Positions 1-11,832 are shown, numbered from the stretch's first letter. The stretch: DNA of 64,000 nucleotides from Gnetum montanum (GCA_015680685.1 MNCI01015499.1:2402473-2466472), one strand, 5' to 3'. Notes: generated by a model not told the origin, from the sequence alone. Numbers and translations: made by a program.

Positions 1-309
1 AAATTATGTAATAATATCAAATCAACACACCTTTTAGGATCAAAGCTTTCACATCACAAGCTACATGCTCCAATTAAAGAATGTCTCATTAACAATAATA
101 AAATTTTTAATTCTAATAATTTTTTATTTCTCAATGTTAAAATAAAATATGAATTTAATTAAAGCATGATTAAGCATTTTTAGACCAAATAATTTGTCAA
201 ACAATTAATTTATAAAAAATACACTAATAGCAATGGAAGAAAGATCATATAATAAGCTTATAAAACATTTTTTAGCATGTGCAAAGAAATCAAATAATAG
301 ATTACATTC
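1..309. other. AT-rich sequence, nothing recognised
   Basis: AT-rich sequence with short A and T runs. No coding potential, RNA gene or repeat homologous to the rest of the window was recognised. It ends in a G-run next to the dispersed repeat that hosts element E1. Confidence 0.5.
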
Positions 310-552
310 AACTTGGTTTTGGGGGGGGTGTGGCATGGCAGGCGGGAATGGTTTGGACTCAAAAAAATAAATAATAATATTAAAATAATTTTTGAGTACA
401 TTAGATCAATAAATAAAAAGTATAATAAAAAAGCTTAATGGTTTTGGGAATGCCTTTTCAGGCTTTCATCCTTACAACCAGTCTTGAAAACCCTCCCCTC
501 TAGGTTAGAAAAGGATCATTTCTTGCCCTTATCCAAAAGTGCTCTTATGGAT
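310..552. repeat. Dispersed repeat copy 1, left part (split by E1)
   Basis: This segment aligns by eye with 8340-8585. Both share an A-rich block, a phrase reading roughly GGTTTTGGGRATGYC, then ACCTCCCCTCTA and CTTGCCCTTAT. The alignment resumes at 6549 after E1, so E1 landed in this repeat. The class is unknown; it could be a SINE or the end of a LINE. Confidence 0.7.
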
Positions 553-1419
553 TGATGAGTTGCATTTTCTTGGGTTTCGTTGACATAGCCCCATTGACGT
601 GACCCCATTGACATGGCCATGTCAACATAGAATTTGATATGTTGATGTGGCCTTATCAATGTAGTCACCTATAAATACACTCTCACCCATCGTGTTTATG
701 ACATCTTTGGTCATAGTTGTAGCCAAGCTCTTGTAGTTTTCTTGCTTGAAAGTTAGAATAATTTTTCTAAGTGCTTGCAATAGGAGTTAAAGAGTGTACG
801 AATCTTTATTTGAGCACTGTTGTACCTGAGCATGGCAATGTGTGCGGTAATAAAGACAAGCTTTTTGATAAGCCTTGTAGTACTTTGAAATAGATTAATT
901 GTTTATTCATGAATTTAATGTTTTATGTAATTTTCTTTAATATTTTAAGTAATTAAGCTAGATTAAGTAGCAATTTATTAAGCACATAAGTGTGACCACT
1001 TCGAGCATATGCTTGGCACTTGGTAATCCTAGTAATGCTTAACGTTTGGTAACTTAGTAGCATTAAATGTGTTTAGGATGTGTACAACAAGTGGAAATAG
1101 ATGCTTATGTTAGCATTAGCTAGGTGTAGCTAGTTAGATTCAATTAGGAATTTAATTATTTTATTTTATACATTATTTTTTACCCTTAGGCGACTTAAAG
1201 TATAAAACACAAAAATGATAAAAATCATATGTCTTAGTTGCACTTAACCATACCTTTGCATTTAATAAGTGTAATTAGGAAGACAATGATTACAATGATT
1301 AGTCACTTCCTATATGCCAACTTACTTAGAAGGCTATAAGTCCACAAAATTTGATTGGATCATGTGTGAATGCTTAGTGATTCGTATGGTTGGGCATAGG
1401 GTCTACTCATTGCTCGTCA
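553..1419 (+). repeat. E1 5' LTR
   Basis: 867 bp, starting TGATGAG and ending CGTCA just before the PBS. U3 carries TTGACAT-type inverted motifs at 579-665, including a perfect 18-bp palindrome TTGACATGGCCATGTCAA at 608-625. A TATA box CTATAAATAC follows at 669-678. It matches 5652-6543 along its length. Confidence 0.93.
669..678 (+). promoter_or_regulatory. TATA box of E1 5' LTR
   Basis: CTATAAATAC lies directly downstream of the palindrome cluster. The same decamer occurs at the matching place in the 3' LTR (5791-5800) and in both E3 LTRs, so it probably marks the U3/R promoter. Confidence 0.75.
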
Positions 1420-1420
1420 T

Positions 1421-1440
1421 TGGTGCTGTTGTCGAGGACT
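1421..1440 (+). other. E1 primer-binding site, tRNA-Asp type (decayed)
   Basis: TGGTGCTGTTGTCGAGGACT starts one base after the LTR. It matches the plant tRNA-Asp 3' end complement (TGGCGCCGTTGCCGGGGA) except for transitions expected from deamination of methylated C. Athila-like gypsy elements commonly use this primer. Confidence 0.85.
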
Positions 1441-1579
1441 TGCAATTCGATACATGTGCTATCTAGAACTTAGTAAATATTATTTAAAATCATTGGAATG
1501 AGCCCTAAGGTCACAATGTTTCGAAAAAATAATAATTATAATTATAATTTAAGCACACTAAATTTTTCTCTAATCCAAA

Positions 1580-3480
1580 ATGTCTTCTTCTCACAAGCAT
1601 GATGAATCAAAATAGCTAGTTCTCTGAGAATTCAAAGTGGTTACACTCATCTAGATGAGTTTGTACCTGATTTCACCTTCATCTTGGATTAGGATGAGTA
1701 GCTATGATGGAGAGATATGGAGGACAATGTTGTATTGCCTTTCGATCAATCTGTTCTTGGGGATGTTTTTGCAAACTCTTATGAGGTTGGAAATCCAAGG
1801 TCTCCATGATGAATACATTGTGTAGGATCATGACTATTAGGACTATCATCCCACAGAAACACAATGCAAACAAGATTGGCACTAGGAGAAGCCCCATGAA
1901 GCTACGAAGGGGAAATGGTTCACTAACCCCTTGTTCCTATTGAACCAAAATGACAATGAGGATCCTCCCTCTAGGGATTCTCAACATGAAGATTCTCCAC
2001 CTGTTGACTTTGGTGAAGGGGGCTTGAACTTAAATCTATAGTCTACTATTAACAATCTAGGTTTAGGAAAAAGTAGGAGTCAAGGAAGGGGCTCGGGCAA
2101 GCATCGTGATGATGATAAACCTAATGATCGTGGCCATGAAAAGCGAAGAGGAGGTGGCAAACACCATGGTGGTGGAAATCCTCCTTCCTATTCATCCTCT
2201 ATATCTGTATCTTCTTCTTCCTCCTTTGAATATGATTGAAATTGTAGGGCATGAAACCATGATGGAGGTGAATGCCGAGACAATGATCGTAGGCCCTATC
2301 ATGAACGAAGGGGTAGTAGAGGACATCATAGGTGTCATTGAAATCATGATGATGATGAACCTTTATTGGTAACTTGAAGCATGCTAAACATTGCAGAGGT
2401 AGTCAAAATTCCAACCAAGCATGTGAAATATAGTAGAATTAAGAGGTTGGATATGAACAATATTCCTAGATTTGAGGGGGTGATATAACTCATATCCATA
2501 AACCCATCTTCAAGCGTTTCATGATGCCTATGCCTTGTAGAACATAGAAAATAATTAGTAGATACTTAAGCTATTCCCTAGGATAGATATAAAAGAAGTA
2601 GAAAGTTGGTACCACTCCTTGGAATTGAAATCAATTCACAGATGGAGTACGATGCTTGAGCTATTTAATGACAAATATCAAACATACAACAAAGTGTCCA
2701 ACTTGAGGAAGCAAATCCAAGGTTGACGACAAGGAATACATGAACCCTTGGATGCAGCCATGGATAGATATTATTTCCTTTTTCATAAATGTCTTGGCCA
2801 TGATTATTCTTAGTGGAAGTAGCTTCGCCATATCATAGATGGGATCTAATTAAAAATGAGGAGAACTCTTGGGGTTTATGCCTAAAGGAGACTATTAGAA
2901 CTAATATCCCATTATATTCAAAGGCTGATTAAGTAGGTTACAAAAGAAGAAGGTGAGTTGAGAAAATGGGAAAGTGCTAAGGAGTATAATCAAGACCCTT
3001 TCATCAAAAAAAGGGAGGTCTAATTTTGTGACAATGACAGGGAGGTACCACTTGATGAAGTGGTGCAGCAAAAAAATTTTCCAATTCAAAAATCTATTTG
3101 AAATTTCAGTTAAGGTTGATAAAATGTGAGAATCTTTGGATGAAAAATTTTAAACTGCTTTGAAAAATGTAGAAGAATCCAAAGAACAAGATAGTGATCA
3201 TGACTAAAAGAGAATAAAAGAAGCTAAACGTGCCTACCAAAGGGATAAGCATAAAGCTGCTACAGTAGAAGAGGTTATGGAGTTAGAATCAATTGATGAT
3301 GGTGGGTGTGACATCTACCAATATGAACATCATAAGAGATGTTTTCATGTTGTGTGACACCTACAGGAATCTAGGGTGTATGCTATGAATCCTAGATTGG
3401 CATGAAGGTAAGCGCCTAGAAGGTTGCCTTATCCTCAAGGCAACTCAAGGATGTTCCATAAAAAAAATAAGATTATTATT
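1580..3480 (+). pseudogene. gag: E1 Gag relic
   Basis: A likely start ATG at 1580 opens MSSSHKHDES-like coding that corresponds to the E3 Gag start. Further along are an acidic/histidine-rich stretch (about 2090-2370), a region homologous to the E3 and E6 Gag core (about 2420-2880), and a zinc knuckle at about 3309-3345. That knuckle reads C-D-I-Y-Q-Y-E-H-H-K-R-C, so the second cysteine is replaced by tyrosine. Gag forms the virus-like particle in the cytoplasm and binds element RNA. Stops and frameshifts break the frame throughout, so no intact protein can be made. Continuity with protease downstream suggests an original gag-pro reading frame. Confidence 0.75.
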
Positions 3481-4139
3481 TAAGTGGAGCTCCACCACAA
3501 TCGTATGAGTAGTACCATTAGTGGTAGCACCCATAGTTGTGGGGGATACCACCACCAAGATAGTAGTACCCTTATAGGTAGCTAGATCCATATGGCTACT
3601 ATGTTTAGCAACCCATGTCTCTGTGTGACTCTTCTAGGTATGCTTCTTTTCAACATTACTACTACCCTACAAAGTACTACAAAACTCATTCTCCATCTCC
3701 TAGAGGGGAATTACTATATCCTTATCACCCTCCTCATCCTTTAGCACTTGTTTCTCCTCCCTCAACCTAATTACTACATGATCCATCCATGTAGGGCCAA
3801 ATTCCCACACAACCACAAGAACATAATGCTACCAGGGTTGTTAACTTAAAGCTATCTCCTCAATTAACTGGTTTGGAACCCAGATCCCATAAAAGATCAT
3901 TCTTTCAAACCAATAGCCTTACAAAGCCCTCACCAACTTATGCGGCTGGTTGCCCTATGTCTCCTTAATCCTTTGCATCCATTCTTTTCAAGAGCCCTTC
4001 AGACTAAATGCCTTCTAAGATATGCATATTCATGTTAACCCATGATGTATCTGATTAGATCAAGGCTGGCAACTTTCCTAGGAAAAGAGGTTATCCTCAA
4101 AGTCCTCTCATCTACTTATAAATTCCAAGAAATGAGCCA

Positions 4140-4508
4140 TGTAAGGCTCTTCTCAATTCAGGTTCTAGTGTTAATATGATTTTCCATGAAATGTACAATG
4201 CTTGGAACCTACCTTCTCTTAAGAAGAGCAATATCCATTTAAAATTGACAGATCAGTCCATCAGTGTTCCCTTGGGATTAGTGGAGGACATTGTGACCAC
4301 TATTTGTGGGTGGTCGTATCCTACTGATTTCTTGGTGATCAAAGTTGACAATTGCAAGGAGGACTTCCCAATCATTATGGGAAGGGCTTGGTTGAGCACT
4401 ATTGATGTGGGAATGGGCATCAAAGATATTTCCTTGGAGATTTCCAAGGAAAATGCATTCAAAAATATTAAGAAGAAAAGAGTTCCATGCATCGTTGAGA
4501 GCATCTAG
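4140..4508 (+). pseudogene. E1 retropepsin-like aspartic protease relic
   Basis: The reading runs ALLNSGSSVNMI, then NAWNLP, then IMGRAWLSTIDV, the order expected of a plant gypsy retropepsin. The catalytic triad, normally DSG, reads NSG (Asp to Asn), so it should be inactive. The stretch 4176-4508 is open for 110 codons. E4 (44457-44900) and E6 (53138-53585) have matching segments. In an intact element this protease would cut Gag-Pol. Instead of RT, ORF2-type sequence follows immediately. Confidence 0.85.
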
Positions 4509-5395
4509 CAAGAGTGAATAATGAACTAAGGAGATTGGTAGTTGAAAATAGAATTCTCTTTATGGAGGAAGTCTAAGCTCTTCACCATAAATTTGCAATA
4601 GAGGTAGTCATCTGGAAAAATGAGGCTCTAAAGTTTTAGAGAGTCAAAAGTCACTACAAAGATCAAGTTGGTCTACAAAAATAAATCAATGAGAAACATA
4701 TTCAAATGATGAAGGTGAAAGTTAATATGACCCTCTAGTAGCTCAAGGAAGAAGGTGATGTCTGGCAGCTCAATGACTACAACAAGGTGGAGATCCACAT
4801 GAAGGAGCTATAGATCAAGGAGATGATAGAGTACATAGAGCTTGCCAATCTTCATTATGAAAATTTGATGATGTTGACTACTAGATGGCCATGGTTTGAA
4901 TTAGAGAAATAGGTGGCTAGTTTTTACTTATTGTACAAAGATGAGTTCAAGCATCATAAAGACACCAAGTAGAAGCTTGAGGTGGCAAATGTAGAACTCG
5001 GTGTTCTCAAGCAGCGCTTCACTGATCAATGGTCTACTGCTGAGAACCTGGTCAAGAGAATGAGTGACTATTAGGAGCTGTAAAATGTAGTAAAGGTGTT
5101 CGATGTTGAACACAAACTTTTTGCTACCTAGTTCATCAATGCAAAGGAGTTGTTCTTGACAACGCCCTATCCTTCAAATGTTCCCACATCGACCCACATT
5201 TGTGATGTGGTGTGGATTGTGAACAATCCCATGAGTAATGAGGAGAAGATGAAGGTACTATTGGATGTCTTTCATCTTTCACAAGAAGTTATAGTTGCCA
5301 CAGGACAACCATAACTACCTTAACCACTATGTGCACTTGAAGTAGGAGAACATCCTTTGGAACCTAAGGAACCTCCACTGCTTAGGACCATTTGA
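4509..5395 (+). pseudogene. E1 ORF2 C-terminal coiled-coil part
   Basis: With stops ignored, this reads as a Glu/Lys/Leu-rich, probably coiled-coil protein matching the C-terminal third of ORF2 in E3 (about 32880-33758) and E2. Shared landmarks are NELRRL/NQDMNHL, ENRTLSMEEV-like, EYIELANLHYENL/ECMGLANLYANL, and a final segment with EPKEPPLLRT before the stop at 5393-5395. The N-terminal domain seen in E2 and E3 is absent, so the protease joins the tail directly. This looks like an internal deletion. Function unknown. Confidence 0.65.
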
Positions 5396-5651
5396 ACTTC
5401 TTCCTCATCTTTGCATCATCAAAGGAATTGTGTTTGTCATTTTTGTCCTAGTGTTCAATTTTGTTATCCCAAACACCAAAATTTTGTAATGATTATAAAT
5501 TTATACACTTGGGCTCTTAGTGTTTATTTGTATTTGTGTTTGTGAATGTTAGTAGTTAGTTAATAATCCCATACCTTTCCAAAAATTTTGTAAGAAACTT
5601 GTTCCTTCTTTTGTTGACTCAAGGATGAGTTATCATTCAATTGTGGGGGTA
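5396..5651 (+). other. E1 3' untranslated region with polypurine tract
   Basis: Non-coding sequence between ORF2 and the 3' LTR. It ends with GATGAGTTATCATTCAATTG and a short G-run (GTGGGGGTA, 5643-5651), the position and composition of a polypurine tract. E3 has the matching ATGGGGGTA before its 3' LTR. Confidence 0.7.
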
Positions 5652-6543
5652 CGATGAGTTGTGTTTTCTTGGGTTTTTTTGATGAAGCCTTGTCAACATA
5701 GCCCCATCAACACAACCTTGTCGACATAGTCGCATTGACATGGGATTTGATGCATTAATATGGCCTTGTCGATGCAATGTCTATTTTTACCTATAAATAC
5801 ATACTCACCTGCCATGTTTATGGCATATTTGGTCATATTTGTAGCTGAGCTCTTGTAGTTTTCTTACTTGAAAGTTAAAATATGTTTTTTAAGTGCTTGC
5901 AGTAGGAGTCAAAGAGTGTATGGATCCTTATTCAAGCATTATTGTACTTGAGCATGGAAGTGTGTGTGACAATAAAGATGAGCTTTCTAATAAACCTTGT
6001 AGCACTTTGAAATAGATTAATTGTTTGTTTATGCATTTAATGTTTTATGTAATTTCATTTAATGTTTTAAGTAATTAAGCTAACTTAAATAATGATTAAT
6101 TAAGCACATAAGTATGCCCACTTCGAGTATATGCTTGGCGCTTGGTAATCCCAATAACACTTAATGTTTGATAATCCAATAGTGTTAAACATGTTTAGGA
6201 TGTATACGAGAAGTGGGAATGGATGCTTATGCTAGGATTAGCTAGGTGTAGCTAGTTAGATTCAATTAGAAATTTAATTATTTTATTTTATACATTATAC
6301 TTTACCCTTAGGTGACTTAAAGTATAACATGTAAAAATGATAAAAATCATATGCCTCATTCGCACTTAACCATACATTTGCATTTCACAAGTGTAATGGG
6401 GAACACAATAATTGCAATAGTTAGTTTCACTTCCTAGAGACCAGCGTACTTAGAAGGCTATAAGTCCACGAAATTTGACTAGATTGCGTGTGAATGCTTA
6501 GTGATTTGTATGGTTGGGCGTAGGGTCTACTCACCACACATCA
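5652..6543 (+). repeat. E1 3' LTR
   Basis: 892 bp. The first base of the terminal TG is now C (CGATGAG). It has the TTGACAT-type cluster (about 5678-5785), TATA box 5791-5800, and an end reading CACACATCA. It differs from the 5' LTR mostly by transitions and small indels. Confidence 0.92.
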
Positions 6544-6548
6544 TGGGT

Positions 6549-6655
6549 TTTCACTTCTCACTACAGGGTTTCATGTAAAGATAAGAAGAAAGCTCTCTCT
6601 AATGATAAAAGAATACATCAATAAGAAGAAATAAATAAATAGTAATAGAATTTGA
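6549..6655. repeat. Dispersed repeat copy 1, right part
   Basis: This resumes the repeat interrupted by E1. TTTTCACTTCT, then a CATGTAAAGA-like stretch, then AAAGAATACATCAAT align with 8589-8700. Similarity fades near 6655. Confidence 0.7.
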
Positions 6656-8284
6656 AAGTCATCAAAAGTAAGATTAAAAAAACATGGGAAAAATGATTTG
6701 ATATGATCTAAAGAAATTTCAAATAAACAAAGATATAGCTCTTCATAGAGGTGAATGACAAAAAATAACTCATGTAGTTAACCCTATTTTGTTGGCATTG
6801 CTTTGGAGAGCACCACTTGGAATCATCCTTAAGTTCCCAAATCACCAAGTATTCTAGAGTAAACTCAAGATGGACTATGACTCAACATAGTCAAATAATT
6901 ATGAGCACAATAAGAGTTTACAGCACACATGTCACATGTTAATTCAAAGATTAGAAGTAGCATGAGGATGTTTTGGTAGTCATATAAGTGACTGGACCAA
7001 CTAGATGCACACATACACAATGATCATATATAGTGCTAGCAAATACATAAGAAGCATCATTCCTCAGAAGAGCTAAGACATGTCCTTCTACTATATTCAT
7101 CTAACTCTAAACCCCTTTTTTGTAAAATATGAGCAGGTCTTGAGCTAAAGGCTAAAGCCCCAACAACCTACATATTCTTACAACATAGTACATAAGGAAT
7201 TAGGATCATATGGTTCTCCAAAGGGGTTGACAATTAAGATATTATGGAAGGCTAGGATTATCATATTCTCATTTTCAAATGGAGTCATTCCATAATAAAA
7301 GTTGTATCTCTTTATAATAAATGTTGTAATTATTGTAATTAAGACACAAAAGGGCGAGTTGTAATTAAGACTTGTAAGGACGTATTATAATAATGAGCAT
7401 GTCTCTTGAGATGACCTTTGGGGATTTAACCTAAGGTATTTATAACTTAAGATTAGAGGTTATATCGACATAGAGTTGTGAAGCTGGAAAAGGCAAGTAA
7501 TGAATGTTGATGAAATGGGATAGGAAGATGACTAACCATTCCTTCTTGTTGGTTATAGGTCTAACTATGGTGGTAATGTTAGATTGCCTCTAAGGGATAG
7601 ATGTTAAAGGAAGATAACCCCAAGAAATCCTTAGAGCATAGCTCAAATACCTTATTTTACATTAATAAAGCATTCTTTTCATTTTTCTTATGCATTTTCC
7701 CTACTGTTTTCCTTACACATAATGTTGAATGTTATGTATATTTAACGTTTTCCATGACATCTAAGAAGAGATGTCACAAGGATGATGATGATTATACCAA
7801 TAGTAGTGAAACTTAAATTATAGTAAATGCACCTAATCCTATTTATTTTCAACTACATCTCAACTAGCCATTAAATATAATGTTATTTATTCTCTTTTGA
7901 ATTCTTGAGAAATCCATTGCAATGGATGATGAATCTAGTATGATTCAAAACATCCTACAAAAAAATTAATATGCAACATATAGATAGTATAAATATGTCC
8001 AATATTTATATAGTTTGAATACTTCATCTATACAATATTCTAGAACTATCATTGCTATCTTCAGTAACATATATGAATTTTTACTTTAGATTTGTCATAT
8101 TCTTCTAAGCCAATGAAATATGGATAAAGCGGTTAGCTCATTATCTATTAAGTACCTATAGTCAAATTATTTATGGTAAAAAAACCTTCCTTACCTTAAA
8201 ATATTTAATAATATATGTTACTCATCATTTATAATTTATAGTAGGGTGGCATTAGAACCATGAAATAATTGTAATATAGGTATA
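6656..8284. other. Intergenic, nothing recognised
   Basis: AT-rich sequence. The longest open frame (7601-7816, +) looks like chance: low complexity, no motif and no neighbour in frame. No inverted or tandem repeats of note were seen. Confidence 0.5.
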
Positions 8285-8715
8285 ATGTGATATTAGCCTA
8301 GTGGTAAGACTTATAGTTATTTCTGGGTTTCAACAACCCACCATCCGAGAGCCTCTATAATCAACATATTTTTAGGAGGGGTCTTAAACCTCAAAAAAAA
8401 TTGAATAATAATAATATTTAAAAAATTCAAAGTACATTAAAATATTAAAAAGAGAGTCTAAAGAAAAAGCCCAATAGTTTTGGGGATGTCTTTTTAGGTT
8501 AACATATTTACAAAGAATATTGAAAAACCTCCCCTCTAAGATAGGAAAAGGATTAGGCCTTGCCCTTATTTATAAGTGACCTCACTAGTTTTCACTTCTA
8601 ACTAAAGGATTTCTTATAAAGAGAATGAGAAAAGTCTCTATATAAAAAAAGAATATATCAATCAAAGATAAAGAACAAATAGTAACAAAAGCTAAAAGCT
8701 TCCCATCCTTGAGTC
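8285..8715. repeat. Dispersed repeat copy 2 (empty site for E1)
   Basis: An uninterrupted copy of the repeat found at 310-552 plus 6549-6655. Its left end has a tRNA-like pair of polymerase III boxes: TAGCCTAGTGG (8293-8303, A-box-like) and GGTTTCAACAACC (8326-8338, B-box-like). That hints at a tRNA-derived SINE head, but copy 1 lacks this part. The position equal to the E1 insertion is about 8588. Confidence 0.55.
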
Positions 8716-8729
8716 TCAAAAATAAAATA

Positions 8730-10800
8730 AAAAATAATATTGCAAAAAACAAATTAATTATTCAACTTTCATTAGAAGCTTTTTTGCTTGAAGTTATAAC
8801 TAAAAAGTGATATTTTTGAGAATATGGTATTTGAAACTTAAAGAGAGGTCATAGTTATGCTATTATTGCTAGAAAATAATTGTACACCAAAGCTTCCAAA
8901 TAGAGTAGAGAACAAGTGGCCAAAGACAATTCCAAATGCAAAGAAATGAAGTAGACAAAGTAGGTTGATTACCAAGAATGATTTCATTGATGCTTGGTTA
9001 AAAGATATTACAAATTTTGGATGTCCATTTCAAAAAATGTTGAGCAATGTGACACTCAAAAAGAAAGCATGAGAAAATAATTCTTCATTTCTATAAAGAG
9101 GACATTAAGGAGAAACATTTCTCATATATTTGTGACGAGTGCTGATAGGAAGACCTTGCTGAATAAGACATTATAAAAAAATATGATTTTTATGAAATGT
9201 AGGATCTCTCCAAATATCTTTCATTTTTCTCATCTAAAAGTACAATTTTAATTACATTTTCCATGCCTTATTGGATTTTTTATGAATAAAATCATTCTTT
9301 ATAATACTCTCATAAGCAAATTTTGAATTAAAGGAAAAATATATCTTCCATCCTTCCAAAAAATATTTGGAAAATCCTATTGCAACTTGTTGTAACTTTA
9401 AATAAATTTTCAAAATTAAAAAGTAATTTTTCAAAATTTTCATTTCTCTTTTTATTCAAACCATAGAGTCTAGAAGCTTCTTTCCAAGTAATCTATCTAT
9501 TATGCATACATAGACAAGAAATTGTAGCAATATTAAACCTGCTCCAAGTGGTGCACAATCTAGATGCATTAGTAGCCTTCATGAAAAGGAAGCCACCATG
9601 GGCTAATTTAATTAAGCATAGTTTCTAAAACTATGATATGATTATAATTCCAATATTTGCTATGCTTACTCCATGTCTTCCAAATTTGTTTAAAAATTAA
9701 AGAACTAGAAATATAGATGCCCTAGGAAAAAGAAGATAGTGAATAAAGTTATTAGAAGATTAAATGTTATCATTCTTAGGTTTTCCTTACATAAGTCTGT
9801 TTCTTAAAAGGATTATTAAACATCATCTTCATTAAATAACTTTGCAATATATTTTGTTACAAGAGAAATAACCTGGTTATAATAATTAATGAGACTAAGT
9901 TCTCCATTTTTCTTGCTATTAGTGCCAATATTTGAAGCAACTCTAGAAAAACCTTTTCTATGTTGCTTAGTAGACCAAAGAAATCAATAGATAAGAGAAT
10001 CAATTCTCTCATAAGAAGATTTAAAAATAGTTGGATAACTAGAGTAATAAATATGAGTTTATTGAAACATTTACTTTATAACTAAAACTTTTCCAGTAAG
10101 GGTGAACTTTTTTTATTTCTATTTATCAAGCTTCTTTTTAATTTTATCAACCATTTAATTATAATTTCTATTTCCAGTTAAAATTTCTATTATAATTATA
10201 ATTTATCAAGCTTCTAACTTATCCAGTAAGATTCTATTTATCAAGCTTCTTTAGAATTATATTTATAATGTGCTTCTATTATAAGATGAGGAATATGCAT
10301 ACTAAAGGACTGGAAGGATTCCTTACTTAAATCTTTAGAAGAAAAAATATTCACTAAAAAATGGTTAATAATATTAGGATATTTAATGATAGAATCATTT
10401 ATATAAAGTTATTCTAGTTTAGTTACTTGACCTTTTCCTTTTAGAAGTTTAAAAAATTCCTTGTAAGGTTCATCTTCAAGTTTTAGCTAGCTCATGTGAC
10501 TTTTAGGGAGAGCACTTTTAGCTTCAAAAGTATACTAATATTATTTAACATAATGAGCTTTAGCCATGCCTTTTTAAGTTTCAATATCAAATGGATTTTG
10601 ATTCAAAATAATTTGCATTTACTTTATAGATTCTACAAGATCTTCTTCAACTTAATGCTTACACTTAGAAAATTACTTTCCAAACCATCTAACATAAATT
10701 TTAACTTTACAAGTAGTTCCCTACCACGAGTAAATCCAACCAATTTCACTAGTAGGCTTTGTTTTCTATATTTTATAAAGACTTCAAAATACTTTTCCCA
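8730..10800 (-). mobile_element. L1-type LINE relic, 3' half of the RT ORF
   Basis: Minus-strand translation, ignoring stops and frameshifts, gives the C-terminal part of a plant L1 reverse transcriptase. Near 9900-10060 the order is GKVLV, YPTIFKSSYERIDSLIYWFLW and INYYNQVISLVTKY, the typical post-RT segment. Near 9050-9180 is a zf-RVT-like stretch with EMKNYFLMLSFECHIAQ, comparable to ETI.HLFFECPFA. The RT would copy element RNA at nicked chromosomal DNA. Nothing intact remains. Its 5' boundary is near E2 and its 3' end is unclear. Confidence 0.7.
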
Positions 10801-10826
10801 TTGGGTCTTATGAACATATTAGCATT

Positions 10827-11650
10827 TGATGAGTGGCGAGGTACCCCTACACTCAACCATACGAATACGAGTGTTTCATGCACGATTCGGTCGAACTCCG
10901 CAGATGGACTAGTTGTGGTATCTAGATAGTTATCCTTAGGTCGCAATTTGCTGTCTTCCCATCTGGGCTAGTGTTAACTTTGTCATGTATGGTTTAGTCT
11001 AGAGTGAGGTGTATGATGTGTTTCTATGCTAACGCTACTTTTGAAGACAATGGAAGATAATATTAACTAAGCTAAGAGAGAGAAGGTAAGAGAGAATCTA
11101 AGCTAGCCTAAGTGCGATGAGCATTCGTTCCTCAATCATCCATACACATCTTGGACTTCGTGTAGGACTACCACTGGGATCACCAAGCGTAGATCCTAGG
11201 TACACTACTGGGTTACCAAGTAGTCACACTTAAATGTTCGTAATCAAGTCGTACTCATACCGTGTTTAATAAGAGTTTAGGATAAGAAGATATTAACTAA
11301 GAAAGTAGTAAATAAAAATTAAACAAATAGTTAAGCTAAGTGAATGCTACAATGGTGAAGTAATATCGATCTTTATTTTCGGTCATGTGCCTGTCCAAGT
11401 ACGTCACACTCGAATAAGGATGTTGTACAATTACAATCATCACACTGTGGGCATACACTGGGAGGAAAAGGGTTGAGAGGAAAAATGAAAACTTAAAATC
11501 AAAACGAATTCTAAACACACTCCCGTATCAAAATTGTCTACCTCTTATTTATAGATGAGGATATAGGTTGCGATATCGCGTACGCAATATCACGGCTAGG
11601 CTGCGATATCGTGTACGCGATATCATGGTTGACTAAATGGCGACTCATCA
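10827..11650 (-). repeat. E2 3' LTR
   Basis: 824 bp, with plus-strand ends TGATGAG and CTCATCA. On the minus strand U3 has GATATCG-type near-palindromes (11570-11627) and a TATA box (complement TATTTATAG, 11546-11554). Its outer end matches the solo LTR at 17017 and both E3 LTRs. Confidence 0.92.
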
Positions 11651-11832
11651 TACCCCCATGACTAAATGAAAATTCATCCTCAAGTTACAGTGAGAACAAG
11701 CTCCATTGATTACCTAGTGGATAGGTACAAGATTATTGGATGGTAAAAATGGGTTTATGTCAGAGTGTGGAGTCAAAAAGAAAATTGAGACACAACACAA
11801 AGAATGTGCTATAGCTACAAAATTGGTGGAAC

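Larger units (their letters stand above)
553..6543 (+). mobile_element. E1: Ty3/gypsy LTR retrotransposon, non-autonomous, with PR and truncated ORF2
   Basis: Two LTRs (553-1419 and 5652-6543) face the same way, with TGATGA-type starts and TCA ends. A tRNA-Asp PBS follows the 5' LTR and a G-rich polypurine tract precedes the 3' LTR. Flanking pentamers TGGAT (548-552) and TGGGT (6544-6548) are a target-site duplication with one transition. The interior encodes relics of Gag and aspartic protease and then passes directly into the coiled-coil C-terminal part of ORF2. No RT, RNase H or IN is present, and the N-terminal half of ORF2 is missing compared with E2 and E3. Many stops and C-to-T type changes mark it as old. 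Confidence 0.9.

Noticed and set aside
4253-4511. Minus-strand open frames opposite the E1 protease
   Set aside because: The plus strand has the retropepsin motifs; the minus frames are shadows without motifs.
7601-7816. 71-codon plus-strand open frame
   Set aside because: No motif, low-complexity composition, no homologous copy in the window.
11570-11627. Palindromic GATATCG clusters as CRISPR-like or satellite repeats
   Set aside because: They occur a few at a time, only within LTR U3 or upstream of ORF2, without regular spacers, so cis-regulatory clusters fit better.
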